A DNA stretch of 64,000 nt from Kibdelosporangium banguiense (lineage in GTDB: Bacteria > Actinomycetota > Actinomycetes > Mycobacteriales > Pseudonocardiaceae): assembly GCF_017876405.1 (NCBI RefSeq), contig NZ_JAGINW010000001.1, positions 7,267,203 through 7,331,202 on the forward strand, read 5' to 3'. A program made the position numbers and the translations under genes. How positions within the stretch are numbered: the stretch's first letter is position 1; every line of letters begins with the position of its first letter. Under the pieces are notes generated by a model. It was not told where the DNA came from, made no database searches, and saw only the letters and a list, made by a program, of their open reading frames with translations. Positions 1 through 8,045 of this stretch are shown in pieces.

Positions 1-998
1 TCTACAGCAGCGACCAACCGGTGTTCATCGCGCCGACGGCCGCCGAACAGGAGGACTTTTTCGTGCCGCGTGTAGCTGTGGCCGTGCGCGCGGGCGACGA
101 GTTCCTCGGGTCGATCTGGGCGGCTGTCCGTGAACCACTCGGCGCGGATCGCACAGAGGCCTTCGGCGACGCCGCCAAACTGGTCGCGTTGCACATGCTG
201 CGAGTCCGGGCAGGCGCCGACGTCGAACGGCGGCTGCGCACAGACTTGCTGGCCACCGCTCTCGAAGGTGGCGCAGGTGCACGGGAAGCGTTGTCCCGCC
301 TTGGCTTGGCCGAACTGCCCGTTGTCGTATTGGCTCTGGCGACAGTCCAATCAGGATATTCAACTGACGCCACAGTTGTCGCTGAACGGCAGCGGCTGAC
401 CGACGGCCTGGCAATGCACCTCAGCGCCGTGCACCCTCGCTGTGCTGTCGCACTGATCGGTGATGTCGCGTATGGACTTGTGCCTGTTGCCCGCGACGGC
501 GAACAGCTCGGCATCAGAGTGGCGACGGATTTCCTGGACCGTGTTGGCGACCGTATCCCTGCCGTGATCGGTATCGGCCCCGTCGCCTCCGACATCGCCG
601 GCCTGGCCGACGCCCGCGCCAGCGCGGACCGAGCCGTCCAAGTCCTGCGCGCCGGAAACGCAGGCGGTCGCCGCGTAGCGCGCCTGGCTGACGTCTACGT
701 CGAGGCTCTCGTCCTGGAACTACGAGACCTCGTCGCCGCCCGCGGCGGACAGATCACCGGACCGGTGGCCCGCCTCGTCGCCTATGACGACCAGCACAAC
801 ACCAACCTGGTCGAGACCCTCCGAGCCTGGCTGGACGCCTTCGGCGACGTCATCGCGGCCTCAGCCGCCGTTTACGTCCACCCCAACACCTTCCGATATC
901 GCCTGCGCCGCCTCACCGAGATCAGCGGCATCGACCTCGCCGACCCGGAGGCCCGCTTCGCGGCCATGCTCCAACTACGCGTCGTCCCTTTAAGGTGA
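1..998 (+). CDS. PucR-type helix-turn-helix transcriptional regulator, 5' end outside the window
   Basis: The reading frame is open to the left edge, so only the C-terminal ~330 residues are seen. The last ~50 residues contain the family's HTH signature, with VYVHPNTFRYRLRRL followed by an AxxMLQLRV-type end. This is typical of the PucR/CdaR C-terminal domain, which binds DNA. The middle of the protein, with a GGDEF-like layout (residues around IPAVIGIGPVA and LADARASADRAV), resembles the central domain of these regulators. PucR proteins usually control catabolic genes, often for purines or amino acids. The target cannot be told from this window. The next gene starts 8 bases after its stop. 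A GTG at base 21 is in frame but is probably internal. Confidence 0.85.
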   Translation, partial: YSSDQPVFIAPTAAEQEDFFVPRVAVAVRAGDEFLGSIWAAVREPLGADRTEAFGDAAKLVALHMLRVRAGADVERRLRTDLLATALEGGAGAREALSRLGLAELPVVVLALATVQSGYSTDATVVAERQRLTDGLAMHLSAVHPRCAVALIGDVAYGLVPVARDGEQLGIRVATDFLDRVGDRIPAVIGIGPVASDIAGLADARASADRAVQVLRAGNAGGRRVARLADVYVEALVLELRDLVAARGGQITGPVARLVAYDDQHNTNLVETLRAWLDAFGDVIAASAAVYVHPNTFRYRLRRLTEISGIDLADPEARFAAMLQLRVVPLR

Positions 999-1005
999 CG
1001 TGGTG

Positions 1006-1413
1006 ATGAGACCCGGCTACCAAATCGTTCCGATCGGACATGTCGAATCCGCTCTGCTCGACCCTGCCGCCGCACCGAGGCAGGGGAGTGAAGGGGCGCC
1101 GGACGCGTGGCTGGTGTTCGAGCCGGACATGGCGGCGGGGATCCACGACCTCGCGGCCGGCACCGACATCTTCGTGCTGACCTGGCTGCATCAAGCGCAG
1201 CGCGACGTGCTGAGCGTGCACCCGCGTGACGATCCGCGAAACCCGCTGACGGGAGTATTCAGCACCCGGTCGGCGGACCGGCCGAACCCGATCGGGCTGC
1301 ATCGGGTCCATGTCGCCGCGATCGACGGGCTCCGCGTGCTCGTACAAGACCTTGAAGCGGTGGACGGGACGCCCATCGTCGACGTCAAGCCCGTGCTCGA
1401 CGGCGCCCGGTAG
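1006..1413 (+). CDS. trmO: TrmO/TsaA-like tRNA (N6-threonylcarbamoyladenosine37-N6)-methyltransferase
   Basis: A 135-residue protein of the TsaA/YaeB (UPF0066) family. The hallmark is FSTRSADRPNPIGL at residues 85-98, which binds S-adenosylmethionine in the beta-barrel fold. Characterised members methylate N6 of t6A37 in tRNA. ATG at 1006 was chosen over the GTG codons at 1000 and 1003 because AAGGTGA (992-998) lies 7 bases ahead of it. Actinobacterial members of this family are short, as here. Its stop abuts the stop of the convergent DNA ligase at 1414. The substrate is assigned by family only. Confidence 0.82.
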   Translation: MRPGYQIVPIGHVESALLDPAAAPRQGSEGAPDAWLVFEPDMAAGIHDLAAGTDIFVLTWLHQAQRDVLSVHPRDDPRNPLTGVFSTRSADRPNPIGLHRVHVAAIDGLRVLVQDLEAVDGTPIVDVKPVLDGAR

Positions 1414-3405
1414 TCACGTCACGCCCGCGGCGATCAGCTGTTGCCAGATCTCGCTCTGGTCCACGACCGCCACGCCGAGTTTCTCGGCCTTGGTGAGTTT
1501 GCTCGCGCCGACGTCGGCGCCGGTGATGAGCATGTCTGTGCTCGCGGACACTGAGGACGCGGCGGTGGCACCGGCTTTCTCACAGAGGCGTTGGAAGGTG
1601 GGGCGGGGGACCTTCTCGCCGGAGCGGGGGTCGCTGATCGCGCCGGTGATCACCACTGTCTTGCCGGCCAGCGGCGCGTCGGAGGCGACGACGGGCGGGA
1701 GATCCTCGTCGCGCACATCCAGCGAGACACCAACCTCGCGCAGCCGTTCGAGCTCGGGGCGCAACCGGGCGAGGTGTGCGGTCAGGGAGGCGGCGACCTT
1801 GGGGCCGATGTCCTCCACGGCCACGAGCCGCTCCTCGCCTGCGTCGGCGACTTCTTCCAGGGAGCCGAATCCCGCGCGGCACAGCCGTGTGGCCGTGCCT
1901 TCGGAGGCCATCGGGATGGCGAGCCCGATCAGCGCCCGGCGCAGCCCCACCTGGCGGCCGGCGTCGATGGACTCGATCATGCGGGTCGCCGAGACCTCGC
2001 CGATGCGGTCGAACTCCAGCAGCTTCTCGGTGGTGAGCCGGTAGAAGTCCGACGGGTGCTCCAGCACGCCCGCCTCGGCGAGCCGCTCGATCCACACTGG
2101 ACCGACGGCTTCGATGTCCGCCGCCGCGCGGGAAGCCCAGTGGATCAGGCGGCGCACAGTCTGGGCGGGGCAGGCGACGTTGGTGCAGAACAGTTCGCGG
2201 CTGTTGCCCTGCTCGGTCAGCGGGTGAGCACACGATGGGCACGCGCTGGGCGGCACGATGTCACGCTCGGCGCCAGTGCGTTTCGAAACATCGAGCACGC
2301 CCGCGACGAACGGGATCACGTCGCCCGCGCGGCGAACCAGCACGGTGTCACCGATCTTGATGCCGCGCGCCCGGATGACCTCCTGATTGGCCAGTGTCGC
2401 GCGGGTGACGGTCGTCCCGCCGACGAACACCGGCTCCAGCCACGCGACAGGGGCGATCTTGCCGGTCTTGCCCACGTCCCAGACCACGTCGGCCAGGACT
2501 GTCGTCTTCTCCTCGGCGGCGAACTTGTACGCCAGCGCGCCGCGAGGCGAGCTCGACCTGGTTCCGGCGGCGGCGTAGGCATCGCGGTTGGCCAGGCGCA
2601 GGACCGCGCCGTCCAAGTCGTAGTCCAGGTCGTTGCGCTGCTGCTCGATGGCCGCGATCACCTCAAGGGCCGCGTCCGCGTCGGCGCAGTGGCGCATGTC
2701 GGCGCCGGTGAACCCGAGTGTGCGCAGGGCGTCTTCCAGATCGGCTACACCGCCGGGTTCGGAGGTGTCCAGGTCGAAGGCGAAGAACCGCAGGCGCCGT
2801 TCCGCGACCGTGGCCGGATCCTTGGCGCGGAGAGTGCCGGCGGCAGCGCCACGCGGGTTGATCAGCGGCCGGTCCGGATGCTTTGTGTTGTACGCGGTGA
2901 AGGTGGAACGCAGCATCACCGCCTCGCCGCGCACCTCCACTCTGCCGGGCGCGGTGATCCGCTCGGGTATGCCGTCGGTCAGTGCACGCACCAGGACGGT
3001 CACGTCGTCGCCAGTCGTGCCGTCCCCGCGGGTGATCGCTCGCGCAAGCCGCCCGTCTTCATAGACCAGTGCCAGCGACAGTCCGTCCAGCTTCGGCATG
3101 ACCACCACCGGCTGGCCGGGGAAGCGGTCGAAGAACGCGGCGACCTGCTCGGGCCGGGTCGCCTTCTCCAAGGACAGCATCGGGCGTGAATGCCGGATCG
3201 GCGCGTGCAGCACCGCGGGCGCGCCGACCTGCTCCAGCGGATTCGGGTCCGGCGCGAGCTCCGGGCTGGCCTCGATCAGCCGCCGCAGTTCGTCCTCTAT
3301 CGCGTCGTACTCGGCGTCCGCCACCAACGGCGAACCCCGGTAGTACGCGTCACGCAGCACCGTGACCTGGTCGGCGAGCTCCTGGATCCGTTCCCCAGTG
3401 TCCAT
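1414..3405 (-). CDS. ligA: NAD-dependent DNA ligase (LigA family, divergent)
   Basis: A 663-residue protein that seals nicks using NAD+. Domains in order: Ia domain with the YY and DAEYD motifs (residues ~21-34), adenylation domain with nucleophile Lys105 in KLDG and the RGDGTTGDDVT motif, OB fold, a four-Cys zinc finger (CPSC...CTNVAC), helix-hairpin-helix repeats, and a C-terminal BRCT domain beginning near PLAGKTVVITGA. The start ATG at 3405 gives MDTGERIQ, which aligns with the usual N-terminus. A longer frame to 3567 would add 54 low-complexity residues. Several normally invariant stretches differ, for example the sequence before ALAYKF. It could therefore be a second, paralogous ligase rather than the housekeeping one. 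Confidence 0.9.
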   Translation of the reverse strand: MDTGERIQELADQVTVLRDAYYRGSPLVADAEYDAIEDELRRLIEASPELAPDPNPLEQVGAPAVLHAPIRHSRPMLSLEKATRPEQVAAFFDRFPGQPVVVMPKLDGLSLALVYEDGRLARAITRGDGTTGDDVTVLVRALTDGIPERITAPGRVEVRGEAVMLRSTFTAYNTKHPDRPLINPRGAAAGTLRAKDPATVAERRLRFFAFDLDTSEPGGVADLEDALRTLGFTGADMRHCADADAALEVIAAIEQQRNDLDYDLDGAVLRLANRDAYAAAGTRSSSPRGALAYKFAAEEKTTVLADVVWDVGKTGKIAPVAWLEPVFVGGTTVTRATLANQEVIRARGIKIGDTVLVRRAGDVIPFVAGVLDVSKRTGAERDIVPPSACPSCAHPLTEQGNSRELFCTNVACPAQTVRRLIHWASRAAADIEAVGPVWIERLAEAGVLEHPSDFYRLTTEKLLEFDRIGEVSATRMIESIDAGRQVGLRRALIGLAIPMASEGTATRLCRAGFGSLEEVADAGEERLVAVEDIGPKVAASLTAHLARLRPELERLREVGVSLDVRDEDLPPVVASDAPLAGKTVVITGAISDPRSGEKVPRPTFQRLCEKAGATAASSVSASTDMLITGADVGASKLTKAEKLGVAVVDQSEIWQQLIAAGVT

Positions 3406-3829
3406 GGCGCACAAGTTACCCGGGCCCACCGACAATCCACCGTCCCCGCGATCACCCGGGCCTTTCGCCATTAACCGAACTTGGCGACGGAACCGTCCGG
3501 GACGCCTGCAGCGCGCCGTGCGCCGAATTGCCCCTGGTCCTGGCGAGGAGTGCGGACTTGTGGACAATTGGGTGTCCTGTTCGGACTTGCGCTATCGCAC
3601 ATCCTTGGTTGATCAGTGGCATCCGGGTGTTCAGGGTTGACAACTTGACATGTCTAGAAGATAGTGGTGTCAACTATTTGGCGGCTACTGGGGGTCGTCA
3701 TTCGTAATAGAGTTCACGGCAATAGAGCTTGACGTCGTTTTCCGATCAGCAACGCCCGGTACGCGAGTGCCGGGTTTGGCATGCCACAAATACGCAGGGT
3801 GTCACATAACCTTCCGGGGGAGCTTTGTC
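3406..3829. promoter_or_regulatory. 424-bp gene-free divergent region between ligA and panD
   Basis: No coding region is supported here. It must hold the ligA promoter on the left and the start of transcription for the long panD operon on the right. The right half is AT-richer than its surroundings and contains two overlapping TTGACA boxes (3637-3642 and 3645-3650), several inverted repeats, and a small stem CCCGG/CCGGG (3755-3759 and 3770-3774). A GGGGGAG Shine-Dalgarno sequence lies at 3816-3822 before panD. Confidence 0.6.
3636..3674 (+). promoter_or_regulatory. Candidate promoter/operator of the kynurenine-type biosynthetic operon
   Basis: TTGACA at 3637-3642 is followed after 17 bases by GATAGT (3660-3665), a reasonable sigma-70-like -35/-10 pair. 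The same stretch contains the 8-bp palindrome GACATGTC (3647-3654) between the two boxes. It also has a wider inverted repeat, GTTGACA (3636-3642) with TGTCAAC (3668-3674). A repressor bound at the palindrome would sit between -35 and -10. No cluster-situated regulator is encoded nearby. The role is inferred from layout. Confidence 0.4.
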
Positions 3830-4258
3830 ATGTTTCGCACCATGCTGAAGTCGAAGATCCATCGCGCCACCGTCACCCAGGCGGATCTGCATTACGTCGG
3901 TTCCCTCACCATCAGTTCCGATCTGATGGAGGCGGCGGACCTGCTGGCCGGCGAACAGGTCGATGTGGTCGACATCAACAATGGCGCGCGTCTGACCACC
4001 TATGTCATCCCCGGTGAGCCTGGCGAGGGCGTCATCGGTATCAACGGCGCGGCCGCCCGGCTCATCAGTCCGGGTGATCTCGTCATCGTCATCAGTTACG
4101 CAGTGGTACCGGACACCGAGGCACGGGATCTCGTTCCCAAGGTGGTCTTCGTGGACGGGCGTAACCAGTTCCTGCAGGCAGGCGCCGATCCGGCGGAGGT
4201 ACCACCGGGCGGGGACCTGATCCGCGGCGACGTGGTCGCAGGCGTCCGAATCGGCTGA
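3830..4258 (+). CDS. panD: Aspartate 1-decarboxylase
   Basis: A 142-residue pyruvoyl enzyme that converts L-aspartate to beta-alanine. The proenzyme cleavage site Gly24-Ser25 is present (YVGS), preceded by the conserved [17 protein letters not shown] stretch. The NGAR and [12 protein letters not shown] blocks are also conserved. Ser25 becomes the pyruvoyl group. The start ATG at 3830 gives the standard N-terminus and follows a GGGGGAG ribosome-binding site. Normally panD serves pantothenate synthesis beside panBC. Here it heads a biosynthetic operon, so it more likely supplies beta-alanine as a building block. The next gene begins 30 bases downstream. Confidence 0.93.
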   Translation: MFRTMLKSKIHRATVTQADLHYVGSLTISSDLMEAADLLAGEQVDVVDINNGARLTTYVIPGEPGEGVIGINGAAARLISPGDLVIVISYAVVPDTEARDLVPKVVFVDGRNQFLQAGADPAEVPPGGDLIRGDVVAGVRIG

Positions 4259-4288
4259 CACGGCTCACATATCGGAGGGCGGTACCCC

Positions 4289-5680
4289 ATGCAGTCCACT
4301 CCCGCGGGCACCATCGTCATCGAGAACGCGCTCGACCGGTACGGCGAGCAGGTACGGGCGGCGCTTGCCGATCTTGGCACGGCGGGTGGCTCGGCGCTGG
4401 AATTCGGGCCCGGCTACCAGCTGCCGCCCGCGGCCGATCTCACCCGGTTCTTTGCCGCCTCCGAGCTCGCATTCGCCGATCTCGGCAGCTATCGCGGCAA
4501 AAAACTGACCATGCTCGACCTGATGCGCAATCCGCGGACACGTACCACGAAGACATGTGCTTCGCTGGTAATTGTGGCCCGTGCGCTGGACCATATCCGT
4601 CGAACGGGTGAACGCGCGATAATCCTGTCACCGTCGTCGGGCAACAAAGCCACCGCTCTGCGGGACGCGGTACTACGCGCGTACGAGACCGGACTGGCGA
4701 GTCCCGGTCAATTGGGAGTCATTGTTGTTGTTCCCGCTCTGTCGAAGCACAAGCTCTGGGACTCGCCGCTGAGTTCGGACGAAATGCTCCGATCGTGCAA
4801 TCCCGTCGTCACTTTCGACGGCGCGGAGCCCGCGGATGTGAAACCGCTGGCCCGCGCACTTGTCGATGGTCACTCGTACCGCCTGCGCGCCGAGCACGGC
4901 GTGAATCTCTGGTACACGCTGGACATCAACAACTACAAGGTGGCGGATGTCGTACGGGCGTGCGCCGAGCAGGAGTTCCTGCCGCGGACCGGCGGCAGGC
5001 TGCACGTGCACGCCGTGTCCAGCGCCTTCGGCCTGATCGGGCACAATCTCGGCGCCCAGCGGCTGGCCGCCGCCGGTGGTCCCGAGCCGGACGCGCACTA
5101 CTTCCTGGTCCAGCACCTGGCCACCGCCGACATGGTGCTGAGCCTCTACTTCGACTCCCCGTCGCGCGACAACATCCCGGCCTACCGGCTGGACGCGGCG
5201 ACCGGGCTGTACCGCCAGGACGAGAACCCGCGGTTCCCGCTGGTGACCTTCGGCCCGGACGAGAACCTCGACCCGACGTTCTACACCCGCAGGCCACCGA
5301 CGTCCGCGGAGATCAACCCGATCATCCGCAACCGTGGTGGCGGCGGCATGGTCGTGTCCCTGTACGAGGTCCTGACCCGCTATCCCCAGCTACGGGGGAT
5401 GCTCGGGCCGGCCGGTGTGGTGCTGCCGGAAGACCCGCGAAACCTGCGCGAATGGTCACTCGTGATGGCCCTGACCGGGATTCTCAACGCCATTGATCGT
5501 GGCCTGGTCGAGGAGGACGACATTCTCGTGCACGGGTCGGGCAGTTACCAGGCAGCGGATTTCGAGCCGATTCCCGCGCCGTACCTGACACCGGTCACCG
5601 GGGTCGACGAGCTGGCGGAAGTCGCCGAGACAGCGGTGCGCGCGGCGGAGAGCGGCCGAGCACTCGCTTCGTCGCGATGA
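4289..5680 (+). CDS. Fold-type-II PLP-dependent-like protein (threonine synthase-like; DUF6002-like)
   Basis: A 463-residue protein that I can place only at superfamily level. TKT with Lys88 followed by SPSSGNKATAL (114-124) looks like the PLP-binding lysine and the phosphate/asparagine loop of threonine-synthase-type enzymes (usual form SFKxR ... SSGNxxxA). A C-terminal stretch near ILVHGSGSY resembles the closing glycine-rich loop of the same fold. Such enzymes carry out beta- or gamma-replacement or elimination on amino acids. It may match the unassigned actinobacterial family DUF6002, from memory. It overlaps the MFS gene by ATGA. The substrate is unknown, and the PLP assignment is an inference. 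Confidence 0.5.
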   Translation: MQSTPAGTIVIENALDRYGEQVRAALADLGTAGGSALEFGPGYQLPPAADLTRFFAASELAFADLGSYRGKKLTMLDLMRNPRTRTTKTCASLVIVARALDHIRRTGERAIILSPSSGNKATALRDAVLRAYETGLASPGQLGVIVVVPALSKHKLWDSPLSSDEMLRSCNPVVTFDGAEPADVKPLARALVDGHSYRLRAEHGVNLWYTLDINNYKVADVVRACAEQEFLPRTGGRLHVHAVSSAFGLIGHNLGAQRLAAAGGPEPDAHYFLVQHLATADMVLSLYFDSPSRDNIPAYRLDAATGLYRQDENPRFPLVTFGPDENLDPTFYTRRPPTSAEINPIIRNRGGGGMVVSLYEVLTRYPQLRGMLGPAGVVLPEDPRNLREWSLVMALTGILNAIDRGLVEEDDILVHGSGSYQAADFEPIPAPYLTPVTGVDELAEVAETAVRAAESGRALASSR

Positions 5681-6891
5681 ATCGGCCGGGACTGGCTGAC
5701 GGGCCGATCACCTGGATCCACCTCGCCACGCTGGTGCTCAGCATCGGCGCGGGCGCGTGGTTCTCCTGCTGGGCGATCCTGTTCACCCGATCGATGGGTT
5801 TGTCAGCGGGGGAGTTCGCCATCGGGGTCACCATCGCCGGGCTGATCGGCCTGGTGATCGGCAGCCCGCTGGGCTATCTGGCCGACCGGGTCGGAACGCG
5901 CGAGGTGCTTGTCTGGCTCGGCGTCATCCAGGGGCTGGCCACGTTGTCCTACGTGCTGGTGGCCGAGTTCTGGTCGTTCTTCCTGGTGACCTGTGTGGCG
6001 GTGACCGCCCAACGGCTGGCCCCGGCGATCCGGGTCGCGGTGATCTCCGGGCTGACCACCGGCGAGGCCCGACTGCGGAGCATCGCCACCAACCGGGTGG
6101 TGCTGCACGTCGGGATCGCCGTGGGCTCGGGGATCGGCGCCCTGGTGCTGTACCTCGACAGCCGGGCTGCGTACGTCTCGCTGATCGTGTTGTACGGCAT
6201 TGCGAACATGGCGTCGGCGTTGGTGACGTTGCGCGTCCCGCACGTGTCGTCGTTGGCCGACCGCAAGGACAAACGGCGCATGCTCGCGCTGCGTGACCGT
6301 CCGTTCCTGGTGATCACGTTGCTCAACGGTGTGCTCGCGCTGAACTGGGGCATGCTCGGTACCGGCCTGCCGTTGTGGATCACCGCGCACACCGATGCTC
6401 CACTGTGGATGGTCGGTGTCGTCACCGCGTTCAACGCCGTGGCCATCATGCTGTTCCAGAAGAAGGTCAGCAAAGGCAGTGACACGATTCCGGGCGCGGC
6501 GAGGCAGGCCGTGTACTGCGGCGCCGCGCTCGCCGTGTCGTGCGTGCTGTTCGCTGCCACGTACCACGGTTCCGGTCTGCTGGTGATCTGCCTGCTGCTG
6601 GCGGCGGCAGCCGCACATGTGGTCGGCGAACTGCTGTTCTCGGCAAGCGGTTGGGGGCTGTCGGTCGCGCTCACCCCACAGGAAGCGCACGGGGAGTACC
6701 AGGCCACGTTCGCGACCGGCCCGGCTGCGGCGCTCATGCTCGCGCCCGCTGTGCTGACCGCCCTTGTCGTCGAGTGGGGAGTGATGGGCTGGTTCGCGCT
6801 CGGAGTGCTGTTCCTGCTCGCCTCGGTCCCTGTCGTGCCGGTCAGCCGATGGGCGACGCGAACCGGTCCACGCAAGGAGATGGTGGTGTGA
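5677..6891 (+). CDS. MFS transporter
   Basis: A 404-residue membrane protein with about twelve hydrophobic segments. It carries the MFS motif-A region after the second segment (GSPLGYLADRVGTREV, residues ~65-80). Proteins of this kind use the proton gradient to export small molecules. In a biosynthetic operon it is the likely exporter or self-resistance pump for the product. The start ATG at 5677 overlaps the previous stop. Its stop overlaps the GTG start of the next gene (GTGA). The substrate cannot be read from the sequence. Confidence 0.85.
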   Translation: MNRPGLADGPITWIHLATLVLSIGAGAWFSCWAILFTRSMGLSAGEFAIGVTIAGLIGLVIGSPLGYLADRVGTREVLVWLGVIQGLATLSYVLVAEFWSFFLVTCVAVTAQRLAPAIRVAVISGLTTGEARLRSIATNRVVLHVGIAVGSGIGALVLYLDSRAAYVSLIVLYGIANMASALVTLRVPHVSSLADRKDKRRMLALRDRPFLVITLLNGVLALNWGMLGTGLPLWITAHTDAPLWMVGVVTAFNAVAIMLFQKKVSKGSDTIPGAARQAVYCGAALAVSCVLFAATYHGSGLLVICLLLAAAAAHVVGELLFSASGWGLSVALTPQEAHGEYQATFATGPAAALMLAPAVLTALVVEWGVMGWFALGVLFLLASVPVVPVSRWATRTGPRKEMVV

Positions 6892-8045
6892 GCATGCACA
6901 GGTGGCGGTTGCGCGCGCGGTACCACTGGGACCAGAGCCCGGATTCGGCGCTGATCACGGCTCGCGGAGTCGTGGACACCAAGATCAGACGGTATGTCAC
7001 GGCCACCTCGTCGGCCGGGCCCGGCGGGCCGTCCTTCGGTTACGCGGGCGTCTGGCATGGCATCGGCCGGATCCAGCAGGTGCTGGAGGAGTTCCGGGAA
7101 AGCAAGGGCGCGCCCACGCTGTCGCGCACTCAGCAGAAAGTCAGCCGGGCGCAGGTGCTTTCAGGACAGCACGTGCCCCCGGCCGACCTGGTCGCTGTGG
7201 GCTGCACCTCCGATCAGGCCGCGAGGCTTCCGGCGGGCAACGCACTCGTCCTGCCCTACCGGCTGCACCTCGTGGTCGACATGACCGACGGCTGGCTGAA
7301 CGCGGTGTCCAAATGGGAGCGTAAGTGGATCGCCGCACGGCGACGGGAACGCGAATGGTGTATCGAACGCGCGACCGATGAGGCCTCTTTCCACTACTTC
7401 TACGACCGCATGCACGCGCCGACCATGCAGATCCGGCACGGCGAGCGTACTCGCGGTGAAAGTAGGGACAGTGCGCTGGAGTGTCTCTTTCGTGATGGCG
7501 TACTGACATTCGCGACCGTTGACGGTGAACGGGTGGCCGGAGCGTTGTGTCACCGCTCTCCTGACGGCAGAACCATAACTCTCCGCCTGGTGGGGGTGCT
7601 GGACGGCGTCCGGCAGCACTACGATGACGGCGCGCTGAAGATTCTCTACCACATGCTCTTGCAATGGGCTGCGGACAACGGGATCCGGCACGTCGACCTC
7701 GGCGGTATGGAGGCGTGGATCAGCAAGGGGATCTTCCGCTGGAAGCGCAGGCTGGCACCCAGGATCGTGCTGGCTCCCAACCATCTCGGACGGTTGCGCG
7801 TGTGGTGGCACGCCAGCCGTGACACGCCTGCCGTACGGGACTTCCTCGTCGCCAACCCGGTTTTCGAGGTCGGCAGTGACCAACGGCTTGGGGCCGTGTA
7901 CTTCTACGACGACGAGCGTCCACCCCGGACGGATCTGGCGTTCTCCGGTGCGAACGTCCACCAGTCCCGGATGGTCCATCTGGACGGATTCCTGCCGAAG
8001 GGAGCGTTGCCCGATGCCAGCATCGACCGGATCGTGGTTCGGTGA
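6888..8045 (+). CDS. GNAT-fold acyl/aminoacyltransferase of the FemAB/BioF2-like type
   Basis: A 385-residue protein. The C-terminal half has the GNAT pattern of the BioF2-like/FemAB group: VDGERVAGALCHR, then LYHMLLQWAADNGIRHVDLG, then GIFRWKRRL (residues ~205-290). Members include N-acyltransferases and aminoacyl-tRNA-dependent transferases such as FemX and natural-product ligases. The GTG start at 6888 overlaps the MFS stop and has AGGAG (6875-6879) 8 bases ahead. An ATG at 6894 is the alternative. It sits next to an ATP-grasp ligase and a LanB-type gene, so an amide-forming role is plausible. The donor (acyl-CoA or aminoacyl-tRNA) is not known. Confidence 0.65.
   Translation: MSMHRWRLRARYHWDQSPDSALITARGVVDTKIRRYVTATSSAGPGGPSFGYAGVWHGIGRIQQVLEEFRESKGAPTLSRTQQKVSRAQVLSGQHVPPADLVAVGCTSDQAARLPAGNALVLPYRLHLVVDMTDGWLNAVSKWERKWIAARRREREWCIERATDEASFHYFYDRMHAPTMQIRHGERTRGESRDSALECLFRDGVLTFATVDGERVAGALCHRSPDGRTITLRLVGVLDGVRQHYDDGALKILYHMLLQWAADNGIRHVDLGGMEAWISKGIFRWKRRLAPRIVLAPNHLGRLRVWWHASRDTPAVRDFLVANPVFEVGSDQRLGAVYFYDDERPPRTDLAFSGANVHQSRMVHLDGFLPKGALPDASIDRIVVR

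Noticed and set aside
1591-3189. 532-residue open frame antisense to the DNA ligase
   Set aside because: It mirrors the GC-rich third positions of ligA and has no recognisable domain or ribosome-binding site.
3406-3829. Search for a LanB scaffold or precursor peptide gene upstream of panD
   Set aside because: No short frame with a convincing ribosome-binding site and peptide-like sequence was found.
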